Source: Piscinibacter sp. (GTDB taxonomy: Bacteria > Pseudomonadota > Gammaproteobacteria > Burkholderiales > Burkholderiaceae_C). From it: a DNA stretch of 64,000 bases. The DNA lies in assembly GCA_019635485.1 (NCBI GenBank), contig JAHBZL010000012.1, forward strand, positions 56,507 through 120,506, read 5' to 3'. Below are positions 61,440 to 64,000 of the stretch, piece after piece. The notes under the pieces were generated by a model. The model was not told the origin of the DNA. It was given only the letters and a program-made list of their open reading frames with translations, and did no database searches. The stretch's first letter is position 1. Every line of letters starts with the position of its first letter. Both the position numbers and the translations under genes were made by a program.

Positions 61440-62264
61440 TTATTTCTTGCGGCGCGAGACGATCATCGTCTGCGTGCGCTTGTTGTTGCGTGTGCGGTAG
61501 CCCTTGGTCAGCGTGTTCCACGGCGACACGGGCGCCTGGCCCTCGCCGGTGCGGCCTTCGCCGCCGCCGTGCGGGTGATCCACCGGGTTCATCGCGACAC
61601 CGCGCACGGTCGGACGGATGCCCTTCCAGCGGATCGCACCGGCCTTGCCGTACTGGCGCAGGCTGTGCTCTTCGTTGCTGACCTCGCCGATCGTCGCGCG
61701 GCAGTCGATGTGGATCTTGCGCACTTCGCCGGAGCGCAGACGCAGCTGCGCGTAGGTGCCTTCGCGCGCCAGCAGCGTCACCGACGCTCCCGCCGAACGC
61801 GCGATCTGCGCGCCCTTGCCCGGCAGCATCTCGATGCAATGGATGATCGAGCCCACCGGGATGTTGCGGATCGGCAGCGTGTTGCCGGCCTTGATCGGCG
61901 CCTCGGCGCCGCTCAGGATCGTCGAACCCACTTCGAGCCCGCGCGGGGCGATCACGTAGCGGCGCTCGCCGTCGGCGTAACACACCAGTGCGATGTGCGC
62001 CGAGCGGTTCGGGTCGTACTCGATGCGCTCGACCTTCGCCGGGATGCCGTCCTTGTTGCGCACGAAGTCGACCACGCGGTAGTGGTGCTTGTGCCCGCCG
62101 CCCTTGTGGCGGATCGTGATGTGGCCGTTGTTGTTGCGGCCGGCGTTCTGCATCTGCGGCTCGAGCAGCGACGCTTCCGGCCTGCCCTTGTGCAGGTGCT
62201 TGTGCACGACCTTGACCACGGCACGCCGGCCGGGCGAAGTCGGCTTGACTTTGATGACGGCCAT
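61440..62264 (-). CDS. rplB: 50S ribosomal protein L2
   Basis: 274 residues. The conserved [21 protein letters not shown] (the histidine needed near the peptidyl transferase centre) and [19 protein letters not shown]-like N-terminus are present; the N-terminus reads [11 protein letters not shown]2 is essential for subunit joining. The start overlaps the rplW stop by one base. Confidence 0.99.
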   Translation of the reverse strand: MAVIKVKPTSPGRRAVVKVVHKHLHKGRPEASLLEPQMQNAGRNNNGHITIRHKGGGHKHHYRVVDFVRNKDGIPAKVERIEYDPNRSAHIALVCYADGERRYVIAPRGLEVGSTILSGAEAPIKAGNTLPIRNIPVGSIIHCIEMLPGKGAQIARSAGASVTLLAREGTYAQLRLRSGEVRKIHIDCRATIGEVSNEEHSLRQYGKAGAIRWKGIRPTVRGVAMNPVDHPHGGGEGRTGEGQAPVSPWNTLTKGYRTRNNKRTQTMIVSRRKK

Positions 62265-62578
62265 TACGCGGCCTCCCCGGAGAAGTTGAGCTCCTGGCCC
62301 GGCTTCAGCGACACGTACGCCTTCTTGACGTGGTCGCGGCGGCCGATGGAACGGCCGAAGCGCTTGACCTTGCCCTTCTGGGTGACGGTCGACACCGACG
62401 CCACCTCGACCTTGAACATCAGCTCGACGGCCGCCTTGATCTCCGGCTTGGTCGCGTCGCGCAGCACCTTGAAGAGCACCTGGTTGTGCTTCTCGCCGAC
62501 GCGCGTGGCCTTCTCGGAAACGATCGGCGCCACCAGCACCTGGGCCAGCCGGCCCTCGTCATGCTTCACCGGGCTCAT
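62264..62578 (-). CDS. rplW: 50S ribosomal protein L23
   Basis: 104 residues from ATG 62578. [20 protein letters not shown] and the [20 protein letters not shown] region (core) identify L23. It docks trigger factor and SRP at the exit. It overlaps rplD by 4 bases and rplB by one. Confidence 0.98.
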   Translation of the reverse strand: MSPVKHDEGRLAQVLVAPIVSEKATRVGEKHNQVLFKVLRDATKPEIKAAVELMFKVEVASVSTVTQKGKVKRFGRSIGRRDHVKKAYVSLKPGQELNFSGEAA

Positions 62579-63195
62579 GCGAACATCTCCTTGAGCTGCT
62601 CCATCGCGCCCTTGGTCACCAGCACCTTCTTGTAGAAGACCAGCGAGAGCGGATCGGCGTAGCGCGGCTCGACGACCAGCACATTGGCCAGGTTGCGCGA
62701 GGCCAGCGCGAGGTTGTCGTCCACCTGGTCGGCGATCACCAGCACGGAATCCAGGCCCATGGCCTTGAACTTCTGCGCCAGCAGCTTGGTCTTCGGCGCT
62801 TCGACGCTGATCGAGTCGACCACCGCGACGCGGCCTTCGCGCGCCAGCTGCGAGAAGATGGCGGCCATGCCGGCGCGGTACATCTTCTTGTTGATCTTCT
62901 GGCTGAAGTTCTCGTCCGGCCGGTTCGGGAAGATGCGGCCGCCCCCGCGCCACAGCGGCGAGGAGGTCATGCCCGCGCGGGCCCGGCCGGTGCCCTTCTG
63001 GCGGAACGGCTTCTTGGTCGAGTGCTTGACCTCGCCGCGGTCCAGCTGGGCGCGGGTGCCCTGGCGCGCGTTGGCCTGGTAAGCCACGACGATCTGATGC
63101 ACCAGCGCTTCGTTGTAGTCACGCGCGAACACGGTGTCCGGCGCGTCGACCTTCGAGGTCGCCTGACCCTGTTCGTTCAGGAGCTCGAGCTGCAT
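62575..63195 (-). CDS. rplD: 50S ribosomal protein L4
   Basis: 206 residues from ATG 63195, overlapping the rplC stop by one base (TGATG). The tunnel-loop motif [25 protein letters not shown], here cited by core, is intact. In Escherichia coli L4 represses the S10 operon; rpsJ and its leader are outside this window. Confidence 0.99.
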   Translation of the reverse strand: MQLELLNEQGQATSKVDAPDTVFARDYNEALVHQIVVAYQANARQGTRAQLDRGEVKHSTKKPFRQKGTGRARAGMTSSPLWRGGGRIFPNRPDENFSQKINKKMYRAGMAAIFSQLAREGRVAVVDSISVEAPKTKLLAQKFKAMGLDSVLVIADQVDDNLALASRNLANVLVVEPRYADPLSLVFYKKVLVTKGAMEQLKEMFA

Positions 63196-63866
63196 CACTG
63201 GGCCCCCTTCTTGAGCTTGGCCTTGACGGCCGGGCGCACGACCACGTGGCCGTTCTTCGCGCCCGGGACGGCACCACGCACCAGCAGCAGCTGGCGGGCC
63301 TCGTCGACACGAACGACGTCGAGGTTCTGAACCGTCGTGGTCACGTCGCCGAGGTGGCCGGACATCTTCTTGCCCGGGAACACGCGCCCCGGGTCCTGCG
63401 CCATCGAGATCGAGCCCGGCACGTTGTGCGAGCGGCTGTTGCCGTGCGACGCGCGCTGCGAGCCGAAGTTGTGGCGCTTGATCGTGCCGGTGAAGCCCTT
63501 GCCGATCGAGGTGCCCTGCACGTCGACGAGCTGGCCCACGGCGAAGGTGGTCACCGGCAGCACGGCGCCCGGCTTGAGGCCGGCAGCGACGTCGGCGGCG
63601 ACGCGGAATTCCTTCAGCACCTCACCGGCTTCCACACCCGCCTTGGCGAGGTGGCCGGCTTCCGGCTTGTTGACACGGGACGCCTTGCGCGCGCCGTAGG
63701 CCACCTGGATGGCGCTGTAGCCGTCGGTTTCGTCGGTCTTGACCTGGGTGACGCGGTTGTTGGACACGTCCAGCACCGTCACGGGAACGGCGTCGCCGTC
63801 GTCCGTGAAGATGCGCATCATGCCCACCTTGCGCCCCAGCAAACCGAGACGGTTGCTCAGACTCAT
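63195..63866 (-). CDS. rplC: 50S ribosomal protein L3
   Basis: 223 residues. [25 protein letters not shown], and [27 protein letters not shown] (cited by core) with the Gln-rich tip, are diagnostic. L3 lies under the peptidyl transferase centre. 97 bases after rpsJ. Confidence 0.99.
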   Translation of the reverse strand: MSLSNRLGLLGRKVGMMRIFTDDGDAVPVTVLDVSNNRVTQVKTDETDGYSAIQVAYGARKASRVNKPEAGHLAKAGVEAGEVLKEFRVAADVAAGLKPGAVLPVTTFAVGQLVDVQGTSIGKGFTGTIKRHNFGSQRASHGNSRSHNVPGSISMAQDPGRVFPGKKMSGHLGDVTTTVQNLDVVRVDEARQLLLVRGAVPGAKNGHVVVRPAVKAKLKKGAQ

Positions 63867-63963
63867 GTGTTTTCTCCAATGCCCGACATCGATTGGCCGG
63901 GCTGATGAGTGTGGCGGCGGACGGCCTGGTTGGCCGCACCCGCCGCCGGGAAAGCCTGCGATT

Positions 63964-64000
63964 CTACTGCAGCTTGATCTCGACGTCCACGCCGGCCGGG
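63964..64000 (-). CDS. rpsJ: 3' end of 30S ribosomal protein S10 gene (5' end outside window)
   Basis: The window ends inside a minus-strand frame whose last residues are [11 protein letters not shown] before TAG, the standard S10 C-terminus. With rplC next it is rpsJ, first gene of the S10 operon. Confidence 0.93.
   Translation of the reverse strand, partial: PAGVDVEIKLQ

Overview
The window looks like chromosome of a very GC-rich betaproteobacterium of the order Burkholderiales, probably near Rubrivivax, Leptothrix or Methylibium. The evidence is the r-protein order (rpmJ between infA and rpsM, rpsD-rpoA-rplQ at the end), cysteine-free S4, long S14, a close match to Comamonas-type 3-hydroxybenzoate 4-monooxygenase (MobA), and many Burkholderiales-style transporters. 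Species is not determinable from this window alone.

Layout. 1-1590: the end of a prophage, with a lysis cassette (XhlA-like protein, holin-like protein, M15 endolysin) and a strong terminator. 1711-4048: serine hydrolase, VOC protein and cupin. 4228-11591: two large TPR regulators (one BTAD/AAA type, one with a winged helix) beside an operon of DUF4242, DUF1127 and an exported protein, which has no described function that I know of. 11939-14404: mobR/mobA pair with a clear palindromic operator. 14414-21931: DMT transporter, M48 protease, ankyrin protein, a three-gene operon of unknown function, and an AraC regulator. 21858-27212: diiron protein, adaptor and RND pump. 27386-33656: a copper-resistance operon driven by a CueR-type promoter (19-bp spacer), followed by DUF6064 and an EamA carrier with a histidine-rich tail. 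34075-36847: MFS carrier and carboxymuconolactone-decarboxylase-like protein with a divergent LysR. 36899-40746: a zincin metallopeptidase and CpXC protein pair, which is the best candidate here for an undescribed system, then a small protein and a secreted M48 protease. 40874-45961: ABC importer, FAH-family hydrolase and RidA under a divergent GntR regulator with repeated ACCAAT boxes. 45990-47717: Na+/H+ antiporter and a small hypothetical.

47776-64000 (all minus strand): S10, spc and alpha ribosomal operons, from the 3' end of rpsJ to rplQ, with secY, infA and rpoA. The S10/spc junction is opened by two non-ribosomal genes (a coiled-coil protein and a Prx5-type peroxiredoxin). A terminator lies after rpsQ and a good sigma70 promoter lies before rplN. 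A terminator-like hairpin also lies between rpsK and rpsD, and a cluster of hairpins fills the rpoA-rplQ spacer. No tRNA, rRNA, CRISPR array or insertion sequence was seen.
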